Shown one piece after another: positions 1 to 11,083 of a DNA stretch of 64,000 nt; position 1 is the first letter of the stretch; every line of letters begins with the position of its first letter. This DNA comes from Trissonchulus latispiculum (lineage: Eukaryota; Nematoda; Enoplea; Enoplida; Ironidae). The notes beneath the pieces are model-generated. The model did no database searches, was not told the origin of the DNA, and worked only from the letters and a program-made list of their open reading frames with translations. A program made the position numbers and the translations under genes. The stretch covers positions 1 to 64,000 of the forward strand of contig JASAND010026829.1 of NCBI GenBank assembly GCA_030248195.1. The letters are read 5' to 3'.

Positions 1-349
1 TGAATTCAAACATAGAGTCTGTGTTGGTTAGGCGTTAGTTATAAGTGGTTGGGTTCGGGGATTTCCAGCACTTTTCGAGTGGCAGCTGAGACATATATAA
101 TTTGTTTGATTATTTTCTGTGAAACTTATTGCGAAGTTTGGTTGCTCTGTTTGATTATCCGTGCTTCAGAGATGTGTAAAGTTGTGTCATAGTTTTTTAA
201 TAAAGTAATCGTGTTCAAATGTCGAGTAATATTTGTCGTGGATAGGCACGAGAGGAGAGTTCAGGCATACACTACCGAGCTTGTGAACCTGCAGAAAGTT
301 AACCAATTTTTATTTAGTACTACATCAAAATAGTTCTTTTATTTTTACA
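1..349 (+). repeat. 5' LTR, partial (start lies outside the window)
   Basis: Direct repeat of 5833-6181, ending in TTTTTACA directly before the primer-binding-like site. It contains AATAAA at about 201, a possible polyadenylation signal of the element. The first ~124 bp of the LTR, by comparison with the 3' copy, lie upstream of the window. Confidence 0.85.
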
Positions 350-483
350 AAACTGGCGACCGTTTCATGCGGTAAATGCCTAAATGTTTTTCTCCTTATA
401 CTCGTGCCAGATCAAAACTGCAAAAAGAGTTTTCTTTTTAAAATTTGCCTGCTTTTCAGGCACCTTCAGTTGACGATTTTTTG

Positions 484-1554
484 ATGTCTCAGACTGCCAT
501 CTCCTGTCATTTGGGGGGCGGGGGAGATCACCCCCAACCCAGTAGCAGTTTAGAGGGAGGGGGGACTCCGCGTCCATCGTTGTCTGGGCTGGGTCGGGGT
601 TCGCTCCGTCCCTTCCCAGTGGCCCCAACACCCAGTCCTTCTGCTGTATTTGTGCAAAATTTTCAAACTTTGGGGGTGGGACGGGGGAAGTTCTCCGGGG
701 GCCATTATGCCGCTCAGCTGGGTCGGCGTCATGATGCGGTTGCCGTGTCAGAATCTTATCCTATCCTTGATCCAAATGCCTATCCGCACTATTTGTCTTC
801 AAAGACGGTAGCTCATACCGATTCGCATGATGTCATTGCTCAACATGCCGTGGTCCCACCTGGCCCGGGCTCCTCGGTCCCTGTGCTGCCTCAGAACCCG
901 GTTCGGATCCCCGTTGCGAGTGCCGGCCAGGGTCCGGGAGGAGCCTACCAGGGGCCACAGGTGCAACATTTGGCTCCAAATTATGGAATTCCAGAGGGAC
1001 AGCCTACGAGATTCATATCTTCACCGCCTAGCCTTGTTCTCTCGCCTCATCCGTATCCAGATTATCCGACCCCTGCCACAGTGTATGCCACGGATACCTC
1101 TGTGGCTAAGCACGATGCCTCTCTCTACCGGATGTATATGGATATTCTCCGAGATCTACCACGATTTGACCCAGACAAGATGTATTTTGAGGACTGGCTC
1201 CCAAATTTCAAGGCGGCCGCTACGATTCATCAGATCCCATACGAAAAGTGGGCAAGACTGTTGTTTCAAAAATTAAGCGGTAAGGCCTTGATTTATGTGT
1301 CCCGTTGCGGACCCAGAGTGACTGACAGTTTTGACGGTTTTGTTAGTTTATTGAAATCCCAATTCCCTCGTCCTCAAATATCAATTCGGGAAAGATACAT
1401 GTTTTGCAAAGCGGTGTCAGCGTCCTGGTGAGTCGGTTCGTTCATATATTTCGGAATTACAGGCGCAAGCTTTGGAAATTTGGCCAGATGATCCCTTGGA
1501 GCGTGAACAACAATGCGTACAACAACTGTTTGCTGGCATTGCCGACTAAACATA
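484..1554 (+). pseudogene. Gag capsid region of the LTR element, first half, frameshifted
   Basis: An open frame runs to 1431. Its C-terminal third (about 1105-1425) looks like a retrotransposon gag capsid: an acidic/aromatic segment around FEDWLPNFKAA, then a helix around WARLLFQKLSGKAL. At about 1400 the reading frame shifts. The gag-like continuation (SVRSYISELQAQALEIW) is read in another frame to a TAA at 1552-1554. The 484 ATG is the first in frame; the open frame reaches upstream to 445 without an ATG. The N-terminal 200 residues are Pro/Gly/Ser-rich and not recognisable. Either a single-base change has broken this copy or the element uses frameshifting. A lesion is more likely, because the second frame then meets a stop. 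Confidence 0.65.
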
Positions 1555-1596
1555 TGTTAGCGCCTTAGCACCGTTGTTTGTAGTCAGTCACCTGCA

Positions 1597-2826
1597 ATGG
1601 ATCAAATCTTACGTTTAATTGATAAATTGGACTCCCGCGACTCAAACTGCTTGGATCTGGACAGTGTTTTCTATGCGACGCCGCCCTATCAAGTGTTTGA
1701 GGAAGACATGGCTCAAGGAGGCCCCGTGCTCCCATCTAAAGTTTCGAAACTTGTTCCAGAAAATCCGAAGGATCCTGTGGGTGGATCTGGCATGGAAATA
1801 CATGGCATAAAGAATTGGGTCGAACAGCAAATTCAGGAAAAATTACAGGCGTGGGAGGAGGAACGAAAGAAAAAGTTGGGCTTTCCGTGTAAATTTTGCA
1901 AGCGTAGGGGGCATCCTTCCGAAAAATGTTGGGATAAATACCCGTTTCGTGCCCCTCCTGATTATAAAGCCCGTCCTTTGCCAATTGGGTTGCATTACTC
2001 AGAGGGCCACTCCCGTTATGGCCATGCCCCTAAATTTCAGCAACAGTATTATCAGGCCGCACCTCCATTGGCGCATTATGGCTGGTCGGCATACGTACAT
2101 CCACAACACCAGGTTCAGGCTCCAGTGGTTCCTGTGGGGGTGGGACCTTGGGGTTCCAATGCAGGTTTTGCTGGCGCTTCCCCTCAGACCACCCAAAATT
2201 GTGTGCAAAATAATCCTACCCCAAAACAGGTTACACAGGTGGTTGCTCCTTTTCGTGTGGGGACGATTGAAACTTTTTCCGAACCCCAAACCAGTTCAAA
2301 AGAGGGGGTAAGCCTCCAGTTGCCTATTCAGCCAGATTATTCTGACGATTTGCCGCTGGTCCCGTTGGGTTCTGCTGAGAATAAGGAAGTTTGTATACAG
2401 GAAGCGCAAGAAAGTCAGTCCTCTCCCTTACCGTCAAGGAATCTGTCCAAACCTCTACTGGAGACCCGTCCTGGGAAGTTGGCTCGAGGAGGATCGGATC
2501 AGGATTCTGGCCCTTCCGAAGGCTGCTTTCCCAAGGAACTGCCCCGTGGGGAACCGGAGGTGGACTCTGGCCCTCCCGTGGAGGATACAGGGAAATCGAT
2601 TGGCCAGGCAGAGTGGCATGGGGGAGAGAATGCCTCTACATCACCCACAGCAGTGAAATCTATTGCTACAAAATTTTACCAGGACTATGAACGATTTTTT
2701 CTTTTAAATTTTATACCTATTTTCCTATTGTATGCACTTTGTTGTTGCCTAAAAAGTTTCCACCGCCACAGTCGACCCCCCTCGCCCTATTTTTTGTTGA
2801 TTTTCCCTACCTACGACTTTGGGTGA
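1597..2826 (+). CDS. Gag C-terminal part with CCHC zinc knuckle
   Basis: A 409-codon open frame in the same frame as the upstream gag segment. It contains a retroviral-type zinc knuckle (CKFCKRRGHPSEKC, pattern C-x2-C-x4-H-x4-C) at about residues 97-110, preceded by a Lys/Glu-rich helix. The knuckle is expected to bind the element's RNA. Downstream comes a Pro/Gln/Tyr-rich tail, then an acidic stretch, and a hydrophobic segment close to the C-terminus that is unusual for gag and may be fortuitous read-through. No protease motif (DTG or DSG with flanks) follows. The ATG at 1597 is simply the first in frame after the stop region; the protein probably was continuous with the upstream capsid segment. 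Confidence 0.65.
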   Translation: MDQILRLIDKLDSRDSNCLDLDSVFYATPPYQVFEEDMAQGGPVLPSKVSKLVPENPKDPVGGSGMEIHGIKNWVEQQIQEKLQAWEEERKKKLGFPCKFCKRRGHPSEKCWDKYPFRAPPDYKARPLPIGLHYSEGHSRYGHAPKFQQQYYQAAPPLAHYGWSAYVHPQHQVQAPVVPVGVGPWGSNAGFAGASPQTTQNCVQNNPTPKQVTQVVAPFRVGTIETFSEPQTSSKEGVSLQLPIQPDYSDDLPLVPLGSAENKEVCIQEAQESQSSPLPSRNLSKPLLETRPGKLARGGSDQDSGPSEGCFPKELPRGEPEVDSGPPVEDTGKSIGQAEWHGGENASTSPTAVKSIATKFYQDYERFFLLNFIPIFLLYALCCCLKSFHRHSRPPSPYFLLIFPTYDFG

Positions 2827-5692
2827 AAAATCTACTTTTACAATTTTACTATCCATTATCCCTATCCATTATTGTCTATGTGCATTGTATGTTATAAATT
2901 GTAGTATTTTCTTATTTCAGCTTACATTTTTGTTTATTTTAGCATCCTGGAACTTTTCCCATTCTAGATTTATGTTTTCACGTAACTGTTTTTGTGTTTC
3001 TGTGTTGCTAACCTTCTTTGTGTTTAGGAAGTATTATATATACGTACATTACTGGTTCTGTAGTGATGGTGGAACTCATGGCGGTGGATATTTAACCTGG
3101 TGCTATACCACTACTAGTTTTGTACACGTTATGTATTTTGAAACTTGGATTTGAACTTTGTGCACGCTTTTTGCACGTATGTTTTTTCTGAAAAAACACG
3201 ATTTTTCCTCGATATACATACAAATTTAGTAAAATTGATACTTATTACTGTTAGCATTGACATTGTTACCTTTGCACCAATACATATAATTGAATTTGTT
3301 GCTATATCTTTGTAACTAACTGTTAGGTTATGTTTTGCTCTTTGATTGTGATATAACCCTTGTCTGTGGTCACTTTTACGAAAACTAAAGTTTCCATTTG
3401 ATACTAACATTTTGTGTAGGAGGTTTGGGAATTTTGGTAGGGAGTGCAAAAATTGATGGTTTTTCTTGTTTTTTACTGCTTTATAATGCAAATTTGAGTT
3501 GTCGGAAACTTTATCCTTTCATTTGTATGATTCAAGTAATTAATTTAAAGTGATTCCTTGTTTATTGTATATACTTACGTATATGTATGAATTTTACTTT
3601 CAAAATTAGCTTGAATCCTGTATAATTCTGTGGACGGATCTATTCAAATTTCATAGATAAATTCTTAGTACGAAAAAGTGTACTGTAAGTGGGGTTCCAT
3701 GGTTTCCGGGTGGTTTAATGCTGCCCCGGATTTTTCTTTGTTTCCTACCCCGAACCTCCTACACCTTGAATGCAACTTCGTTAATTTTTACTCATTTTAC
3801 CACGTTTTTAACCTTTTAACAGTTTTTGTTTGATCACTGTTATTGCACATAGGCGGTAATTAACTGGATGCTTCAAAAGTTTCGCTTCTCGTAGGGCGCG
3901 GCCGTCACTACCCTAATCCCCGGATCAGGATTCTGGGGAGGGTGGAGAGTGACTGGCGGCGTTCTCACATAGATTCCGTTAGTTTCAAGCAGTTTTTCCT
4001 TGATAGGGAACTGTCAGTGCTTCTCCCCCTGGGATTAGGATTCCTGGGGCAGGAAGCGTTGGCTGTTTCCCTCCTTAAATTCGTAGGTAGGGCCAGTAGC
4101 TGTAGGGAGCTGGTAGTAGATGTGGTGTTATGGTTGTGGTTTTGTAGCTGTGGTGGTATATGGTTGTCTGTATTCTTTGTATTTTTGTATTACAGTTTCT
4201 GTTATGTTGCTAATAAAACTTGTATCTGTATTTGCCTTTTTCCATCCCACCCCGCCCGGTGAGCCTAAGCCTCCCCATGGTTGTGCCGGTTTGGTTTTCT
4301 TGGCTTTTCAGGCGCCGAAGGTTCTGGCTATTTGGTTTGGAACTGTGCCTGTTGTGGTTTGAGGAACCTCGTTTGGCTCTAGTGAGGTTGGTTGTTGGTC
4401 CGGGGTCCCACGGGTGCTATCTGGTTTCTGGAGGGCTCTAGCCCCGTGGGGGGCGGCTCTCTAGGAGCATTGGTGGGACATGTTGGTGGTGGTCTTCAGT
4501 GACTTTGTACCGGTGATTCGGGTGCCTTGTGTGGCCAGCTCGGTGCGAGCTTTTAGAACTTTATTTGTTGGTTGTGATTGGTACCTGGCTTTGTGCCCTT
4601 TGGAACTGTTGGTGGCTTGCGGTTGTAGTGACGTTGGGTGGGCTGGTGCGTAGAGACGCCAGCGGTTGGCTAGGGGCGTGTCTGCCCTGTGTTGGTTCCC
4701 AGAAGACTCCTGTAGTGGGGCTAGGCTCGCTGCTGTTGTCCCTTGTTCCCCATGTATATGTTGTGGTTTTGCTGATATTTATAATGTGGTGGGGAAGAGT
4801 GTTTGTAGTTTTGGGTTATGCGTGGGTAGGGGGGAGCCTTGGGGTGAAATTCATGAAATTTTGATAAACATTGTCGTTCTTCTTACTTTTCCTTGAATGC
4901 CGGAGGTTTCGGATTTTCTTTGAGTAGGGTGCTCGCTACCTTGGCTGGGCCATTGTACAGTATTTCTGTTTTCTTTTTCATTTCTTGTTATACTACCAGC
5001 TCTAACAGTGTTGTATTTTACTCATTCCATTTGTTTTGGGGTATCTAGCTGTTGCTTTGTATTTCTTTTCTTTTTCTGCCCTAAAATGGAACACGATAGC
5101 TTTCATGCAAAATTCTTGTCATTATTCATGATGTCATCGCTTGCCATGTCAATTAATTCATAGGTACTTAGGTCGTTCAGCTTTACTATTTGTGCTTTAT
5201 GATTGCTGTCTAATTTGTCGTATATTGCGTGCGTAGTCGTATATTCGGTTGTTCGCTTTGTTAATGATTTTGTATCCTTGTAAGCGGTTTTTCACGAAAT
5301 TCTGTCGGAGGTTCGGGAAAAGTCTTAAAAATTTTCACCTGCCCTCTCTTTTGTGAGCTGTGCCCTCGTGCGGTTCTGTATAAAGTTCACTGTATGATTG
5401 TACGTAGTTTAGTAGCTAGTTGTAGTAGGTATGTCTGGTCGCGAATTGTCTTGTCCGTTTTGTTTTATCCAGTTTGGATGACCGGTAGCGGGATCCCTTG
5501 TCTTTTATTGTGGCATCCAAACTGTGTTGTGTCTCTGGAGCGGTTCTCCAGCAGTAGTTTTAGGTTGTATATTTTGCAATTTCTACTAAAATGCGTTTTA
5601 TCATACTGGTAGTTAAGTTACCTAGGCTAATTTCAATTTTAATTTACTAATTTGCCTGACTTTTCAGTATTCGCGGTGAGGGCGCGCGATTC
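2827..5692 (+). other. Long non-coding interior of the gag-only element
   Basis: About 2.9 kb between the gag ORF and the polypurine tract where pol would be expected. The short open frames here, for example at 3942-4262 and 4529-4864, are Trp/Cys/Val-rich because the + strand is T/G-rich. None shows the reverse transcriptase YxDD, RNase H, or integrase HHCC/DDE signatures. The segment is GT-rich between 4080 and 4900, unlike the flanking AT-rich DNA. Confidence 0.6.
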
Positions 5693-5708
5693 AAAAGAGG
5701 GGGTATTT

Positions 5709-6181
5709 TGTGGAATACTATTCTAAATTCATCTTTTTCTTTCCTTTTCAAGTTATGGAAATTTCATTGCTGAACGCTACATGCAAATTAATGGCTAGCT
5801 ACGGGACTAGTCTGTAAACACGCATACACTATTGAATTCAAACATAGAGTCTGTGTTGGTTAGGCGTTAGTTATAAGTGGTTGGGTTCGGGGATTTCCAG
5901 CACTTTTCGAGTGGCAGCTGAGACATATATAATTAGTTTGATTATTTTCTGTGAAACTTATTGCGAAGTTTGGTTGCTCTGTTTGATTATCCGTGCTTCA
6001 GAGATGTGTAAAGTTGTGTCATAGTTTTTTAATAAAGTAATCGTGTTCAAATGTCGAGTAATATTTGTCGTGGATAGGCACGAGAGGAGAGTTCAGGCAT
6101 ACACTACCGAGCTTGTGAACCTGCAGAAAGTTAACCAATTTTTATTTAGCACTACATCAAAACAGTTCTTTTATTTTTACA
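5709..6181 (+). repeat. 3' LTR, complete
   Basis: Begins TGTGG and ends ACA, giving the TG...CA termini usual for LTRs. It is preceded within 6 bp by the polypurine tract at 5693-5703. The start is inferred from that tract and the TG dinucleotide, because the other LTR is incomplete. The target duplication cannot be verified, since the 5' flank is missing. Confidence 0.8.
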
Positions 6182-6689
6182 CCAGGATGAAGCTCTGAGC
6201 CTCGCCAAACCTCTAAGATCAACGTCCTTTCCTTGAAGAAAAAAATTCGTGAAGAATAAGTATGTTAGAAACTAAAACACATATATGACTCTTTTTAATG
6301 TAGTTTATTATTTTGGTTGTTTACAGTACTTATAAATGCCTGCTTAATTTTTCAACTCCTACCAACATTTATGTTTTTAATATTTACATTAAATACATTT
6401 TACATTTAAAAATGATTAACTTAATATTCTATTATTTCTGGATTGTTTTTCGTACGTATTATACTACTTTGTTAACCAGATTTTCTATTTAGAAAGCCCT
6501 ACCCAGATTTTTACCTTTTCCCCCAGTTTTCACTGTCTACATATAAAAGAAAGTGTTTTGATCGATAACGTCGGACAGAATTCCCCATTCCAAATCCTGC
6601 CACAGTTTGCTTGGATTTGATTTTAAATAATGCCAGCTTGCTACCTTCTCCTATTAGTGTGTCCATGGGCCGTTGGCCGAGAAAATCTC
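6182..6689. other. Intergenic, nothing recognised
   Basis: AT-rich DNA between the 3' LTR and the foldback element. I see no coding potential and no repeats here. Confidence 0.5.
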
Positions 6690-7319
6690 AGCCACTTGGC
6701 ATGGCCGGCCATGTGCCGTTGGCATATTTCTAATCTGTGTAACTGGAATACGCATTCTAAAATGTGTAGCGTAAATACGCAAGCGATAAAGTGTGTACTT
6801 CGAATATGCAGCATACTTTCTAATGTTTCATTATATGATATTATTGGCTCGTATAAATACGTTATATACCCATTGTGTATGGTATTATATGCTGCATATA
6901 AATGCGTTATGAACGTGCTAGTGGAGGGAAATTTTAAAAAATAACCGCACGGCAGTGTCAATTGGCAAGGGGAGCTTAGTGTAATGATGCTAATTTTTTT
7001 AAAAAATACTTATTTTGGTTAAATCCTATATGAATGCGTTCGAACACATTTCAAAATAAGAAAACAACAAAACAAAAATAGCAAAACGTTAAAATTCGTA
7101 TTAGTATTAGTATAAGTCGTATTCTGATGTCGTCAAAACAATATTCGCAAAACTTTCAGCTTTCAGCAAATTTGATCTCTCCTTGGAAAACTTAAGATTT
7201 TAAGTTTTTTAAAAATTCAAGAATTCAAAATTTTTCACCAATCAATCCAAATGTTTTGAAAGGCATTCATTCAAAATTTTGTTAAATGTAAAAAACTATC
7301 AGTCTGAATTGACAATTCG

Positions 7320-7367
7320 GTCTCAAATTGAGACTGATAGTGTATGCGATTAAAATTAACTTATAGA
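7320..7367. repeat. Small palindrome near the foldback centre
   Basis: ACTATCAGTCT near 7296-7306 and AGACTGATAGT near 7331-7341 are reverse complements separated by a short spacer, forming a hairpin in the central spacer of the foldback element. Coordinates are approximate. Confidence 0.45.
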
Positions 7368-7741
7368 ACAAGATATTATATACTTCCGAATCCTTTTAAC
7401 AATAATTAAATATAAATAAATTTACAGCAAAATACAGAATTTTTGTATATCTTGAGCTACGAAGACAACTAAACAATCTCGCCCCTACCCCAAATTTTTA
7501 AGTAAACTATAACTTTGTATCTTTATCAAAGTCACCGTTCTCAAAGTTTGACAAATGATTACATTCCAAAACATTTGGATTGATTCAATTTTTGACTTTT
7601 TTGAATTTTTAAAAAGTTTAAATCTTAAAAATAAAATCTGAAAGCTGAAAGTTTTGCATATGTGGTTTTGACTACCGCAGAATACGACTATGATGTGCTT
7701 TTTTAGCTTACTTATTAGCTACAGATTACACCTACAACTTA

Positions 7742-7907
7742 GGGTCTTTTCACGTGCGAGTTAAACGAGTAGAGTTAAAAATTTTAACTCGTTTAACCCT
7801 TCAGTCGAATTAAAATGAACTGCTTAACCTTCTTAACCCTGTGCCCGAAAAGGATTGAGTTAATTTTAACGCTTTTAACTTTTTTAACTCGCTGCGCGAA
7901 AAGGCCC
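7742..7907. mobile_element. PIF/Harbinger-like MITE, 166 bp, TTA target duplication
   Basis: Termini GGGTCTTTTCACGTGCGAGT and the inverted ACTCGCTGCGCGAAAAGGCCC match imperfectly. They are flanked on both sides by TTA (7739-7741 and 7908-7910). A 3-bp TWA duplication and G-rich GGGCC-type ends are the hallmarks of PIF/Harbinger MITEs. The interior is rich in GTTAAA/TTTAAC and has no coding potential. It sits inside the spacer of the surrounding foldback element, so it inserted later. Confidence 0.7.
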
Positions 7908-8794
7908 TTAGAACTTTTTTAGTTTATGTTGAACTAACCAAGAGCTGACTCGAAAAACGAACTTCAGCTTCGTGTCTGGCGGGGTAGACAGACAATCCCT
8001 AAGTACAGTTTCCACAAAATCAGAAATAAAATATTTTTGAGTAACGTTGGTTTCCCGTAGCAAACACACAAATTTAAGCAATGACAATTTTTAAAGTTTG
8101 CTACCTTTATTCTTGAATTCTTATTTTGAAATATGTTCGAATGCATTCCTATAGGATTTAACCAAGACCAAAGTATTTTTAAAATGAGCATTATTACACA
8201 AAGCTCCCTTTGCCAACTGACACTGTCGGGCGGTTATTTTTTAAATTCCTCCACTAGCACGTTCATAACGCATTTATACGCAGCATATAATACCATACAC
8301 AATGGGTATATAACGTATTTATACGAGCCAATAATATCATATAATGAAACATTAGAAAGTATGCTGCATATTCGAAGTACACACTCTCTAATCGCTTGCG
8401 TATTTACGCTACACATTTCAGAATGCGTATTCCAGTGACACAGATTAGAAATATGCGGGCCGTCGACCGGCCATCGGCCAACTTAAATAATAGTCAACCA
8501 ATAGTATTAATTTGCGTATTAGTCCACCCCAGTTTTGCTGCCGTTCTGTCTCTAAATGACATTGGAAGGCAAATCACAGATATTTTCAAATTTTGGGACT
8601 TTGAACCTGAATATGTCTCACCGTATTTTGTATTTGTCTTGATTTTGAGAACACATGTACCTACATCGTGTGCGAAAATGAGCAAAATCCGAGACTGTCG
8701 ATTTCGACCGGAAACGACCACCCCTTAAGGTACTGCTTTCCTTTCGAGTATTTTTGACTCCTACGGCTTTAAGCCTTAAATGGCTAAAAGTTGC

Positions 8795-9775
8795 TGTAGT
8801 GCTTGTTAAAGGCAAGACAAGTCGGTAAAAGAAACTTTACTAGAGAACAAGCACTCTGACTGACAAGCAAAAGTTCGGGCTTTATATGGGCCCACAATTA
8901 CACAATATGCAAATTACTTAGGCAAATTAGTTTATTCACATGGAAGTTTGCAATGTCTTTCACTTCCGGGTCTAGACGCTACATCACTTCCTCTTCCTTC
9001 TGGTGGAAATCTGGATTTCTCCGTTTCCTTCTGGGTCTCTCGTCCATGGGTTGATTTCCGTCACCGCCAGCTGGATCCGGTTCTGGTTGATCCACAACAG
9101 CATCATCTGTCGTCGGTTGATCAGGGATCATCAGATCAGGCCCCTCATTGATCATTTCCGTGAGAGGAGTGGATTTGGTGAGTTTCCTGGCATTCCACGT
9201 TTTCACATCGCTGAGAAGTAATGTTGACCGGCCCTTCTGCTGGACCACTCGCTTCGGCTTCGACCATGAAGGCTGGCCCTTCGGTGAGTGTGGCAATTTG
9301 TGACGGACCCAGTCACCCACTGAAATCTCGGCATGTACATCTGGCGTTGGATTCCTGTTTCCTGGACATCTGGGTCTGGTCAGTTTCGTCCTCATCTTAC
9401 GACCACCGTGTAGGCTGGAAAATGGGGACTTCCCGGTCACAGAATGATCCGTGCTTCGATATGTGACCAGGATCTGCCTGAGGGCATCTTCCCATGCTGT
9501 TCCATCCAGATAGGCAGCCTGCAGACCTTCCTTCAGGACCCAGTTGAATCGTTCCACCATGCCGTTAGCCATCGGATTATAGACCGCTGTCTTCAAATGG
9601 CTGATGTTTCGAGCCTTCAGGAAATCTTCGAACTCCTTGGAGACGAATTGCTTAGCGGAGACGAATCGTACCCAGTGCGCCAGATGTAGTGCTTGTTAAA
9701 GGCAAGACAAGTCGGTAAAAGAAACTTTACTAGAGAACAAGCACTCTGACTGACAAGCAAAAGTTCGGGCTTTAT
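8795..9775 (-). mobile_element. Internally deleted Ty3/Gypsy LTR retrotransposon, minus orientation
   Basis: A 91-bp direct repeat (8795-8885 and 9685-9775, starting TGTAGTGCTTG) brackets an integrase fragment on the - strand. Read on the - strand, the right copy ends in ACTACA and is followed by TC and TGGCGCACTGGG at 9682-9671, which resembles a primer-binding site. A few bases further on, the sequence jumps into integrase coding at about 9653. The left copy is the 3' LTR, provisionally 8795-8986 (192 bp), because the integrase ORF ends right at its start. Gag, protease, RT, RNase H and the N-terminal half of integrase are missing, and the right LTR is itself truncated at 9775. Confidence 0.75.
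8979..9653 (-). pseudogene. Gypsy integrase C-terminal fragment
   Basis: The - strand frame encodes the end of a retroelement integrase. It starts within the core domain (QFVSKEFEDFL), continues through YNPMANGMVERFN, which carries the glutamate of the DDE triad, and then an SH3-like region (VGDWVRHKL ... SWSKPKRVV). A charged Pro/Arg-rich tail ends in EEEVM. The HHCC zinc domain and both catalytic aspartates are absent, so it cannot be an active integrase. The break at 9653 coincides with the deletion junction next to the primer-binding-like site. Confidence 0.8.
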
Positions 9776-9829
9776 GGGTGTGTCAGCTTTAACTCCACAG
9801 CAAGTGCAGAGGGTTTCCGGAAAGTTGTG

Positions 9830-10135
9830 ATTTGTCTCGAAATATTTATCAACTTTCGAGACATTTTGTCTCGAAAGATTTTCAACTTTCGAGACTTTTC
9901 GAAAATCTTTTGAGACATTTCACAAATCTTTCTAGATTTTGTAAAAACGTATTTCGAGACAAATGAAAATATTTCGAGACAAATGAAAATATTTCGAGAC
10001 AAATAAAAATGTTTCGAGAAATTTTGGAAAATGTCTCAAAATATTAAAAAGTCTCGATAGAGTTTGTCTCGAAATATAAAATGTCTCGAAAGATGAAAAG
10101 TCTCGAAACATAAGTCTTGAATGATAAATTTTTGA
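9830..10135. repeat. Degenerate TTTCGAGACA / TGTCTCGAAA repeat array
   Basis: The motif TTTCGAGAC and its reverse complement GTCTCGAAA occur more than a dozen times at irregular 15-30 bp intervals, sometimes in tandem (three adjacent copies of ATTTCGAGACAAATGAAAAT around 9955-10010). Related GTCTCGAAAG copies reappear at 11045-11080. No ORF of interest. Confidence 0.6.
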
Positions 10136-10145
10136 AATATTTTAT

Positions 10146-10975
10146 TCGAGAAATAGAGAACGGCCCCCACAGCAGTATTTAGCTAGTCAACTAAGCTAAG
10201 ATTTTCTCGCCGCGAAAAGGGGTTGGGATTAACTCCTTTCCTAATACCAAATGTCTTAAAGATGGATTGGTTGTTGGGATTCGTACTGAAAGCGGGTCGA
10301 TACGTCCGACTAAGAGATAATCACTAGGATTATTCAATTGTAGAATTGTGTTGGCACTTGATCAGATGGGGACACAGCCCAAAGTAATCCTGGGGAACTT
10401 TATACAATAAAGTTTATATTCCTATGCTCTGGACGGCGAAGTGAGTACCACAAATTTTGTCCTTGGCTTAGAAGTTCTCCCTACTGTAAATCGACATAGC
10501 TCATTTCAAAAATTGGGTCGAGATTGATTTATGTCAAAAACTGGTCTGCTCGCAGCATTGATCGATTAAAATTTAAGGTTCTGGTAACGTTTACCGCAGT
10601 CATTTGCAAAGTGTCATAACTTGTTCAATTTAAGAACTTACATAGCTAATGATACATCACTTAAAACTTGAAATGACATTTTAGTGATATAGTCATACTT
10701 TATGTAACTGCTTTCTAGTGTGATTTACACAGAGGACACAATAAGCCATTTTGAAAAAAAATTCAAAAAATTCAGAAATCTGTACAAATTGATCAACCTT
10801 TGCTCTAGACCAAGCTGACGTGCTGAGTCTTGCCGAAGGTCAGTTTTCCTGGATCCGCCAGAAGTTACCTGGAACCCGAGAAATGTATCTGCTCATATAA
10901 TAGTTGCTCATATAATGGAGTCACTATATAGTTGAGGTGCTAACTATAACTTGATTCCGTTTGTGTCCGACAGGT
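10146..10975. other. Unassigned stretch between two repeat arrays
   Basis: Moderate-complexity sequence flanked on both sides by related CTCGAAA repeats. It may be the interior of an unrecognised repeat element. No ORF or RNA gene was recognised. Confidence 0.35.
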
Positions 10976-11083
10976 GGAAATGTCTCGAATTTTTGAGAAT
11001 CTATAGACTGCAAATACTTAAAATATGTATAAAAACTCGAAAGTTTTGTATGTCTCGAAAGTTTGAGATATCTCGAAAGATGT

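Larger units (their letters stand above)
1..6181 (+). mobile_element. Non-autonomous (gag-only) LTR retrotransposon, Ty3/Gypsy-like, 5' end outside window
   Basis: Bases 1-349 recur at 5833-6181 without indels and with only three substitutions that I can find, so these are LTRs of a recent insertion. The downstream copy seems to start near 5709 (TGTGG...) and ends TTTTTACA, so the full LTR is about 473 bp and the upstream copy is cut by the window edge. A primer-binding-like TGGCGACC lies at 354 just after the 5' LTR. A purine tract (AAAAGAGGGGG) lies at 5693-5703 just before the 3' LTR. The interior has only a gag-like region (about 445-2826). The remaining 2.9 kb has no protease, reverse transcriptase, RNase H or integrase. 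Such an element would need proteins from a relative. The Ty3/Gypsy assignment is inferred from the gag style and PBS. Confidence 0.85.
6690..8490. mobile_element. Foldback (long-TIR) transposable element
   Basis: About 370 bp at roughly 6695-7062 recurs in inverted orientation at 8118-8487 with high identity (ACTTCGAATATGCAGCATAC, then TTATATGATATTATTGGCTC and so on). A second, more diverged inverted repeat lies inside (about 7117-7300 versus 7505-7692). The whole unit could fold into a long stem. The mirrored open frames on both strands are only the arms translated and do not look like a transposase. The target duplication was not found, so the exact ends are uncertain. A diverged third copy of the right arm's end lies at 29140-29262, which shows this is a dispersed family. 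Confidence 0.7.

Noticed and set aside
3942..4896. Several open frames of 70-111 codons in the LTR element interior
   Set aside because: They are Trp/Cys/Val-rich products of GT-rich DNA, overlap each other in different frames and have no pol motifs.
6630..8438. Near-identical ~100-codon open frames on both strands at 6630-6961 and 8133-8438
   Set aside because: They are the two inverted arms of the foldback element read in mirrored frames, not protein genes.
8948..9689. Overlapping + strand frames over the integrase relic
   Set aside because: Only the - strand frame shows integrase motifs.
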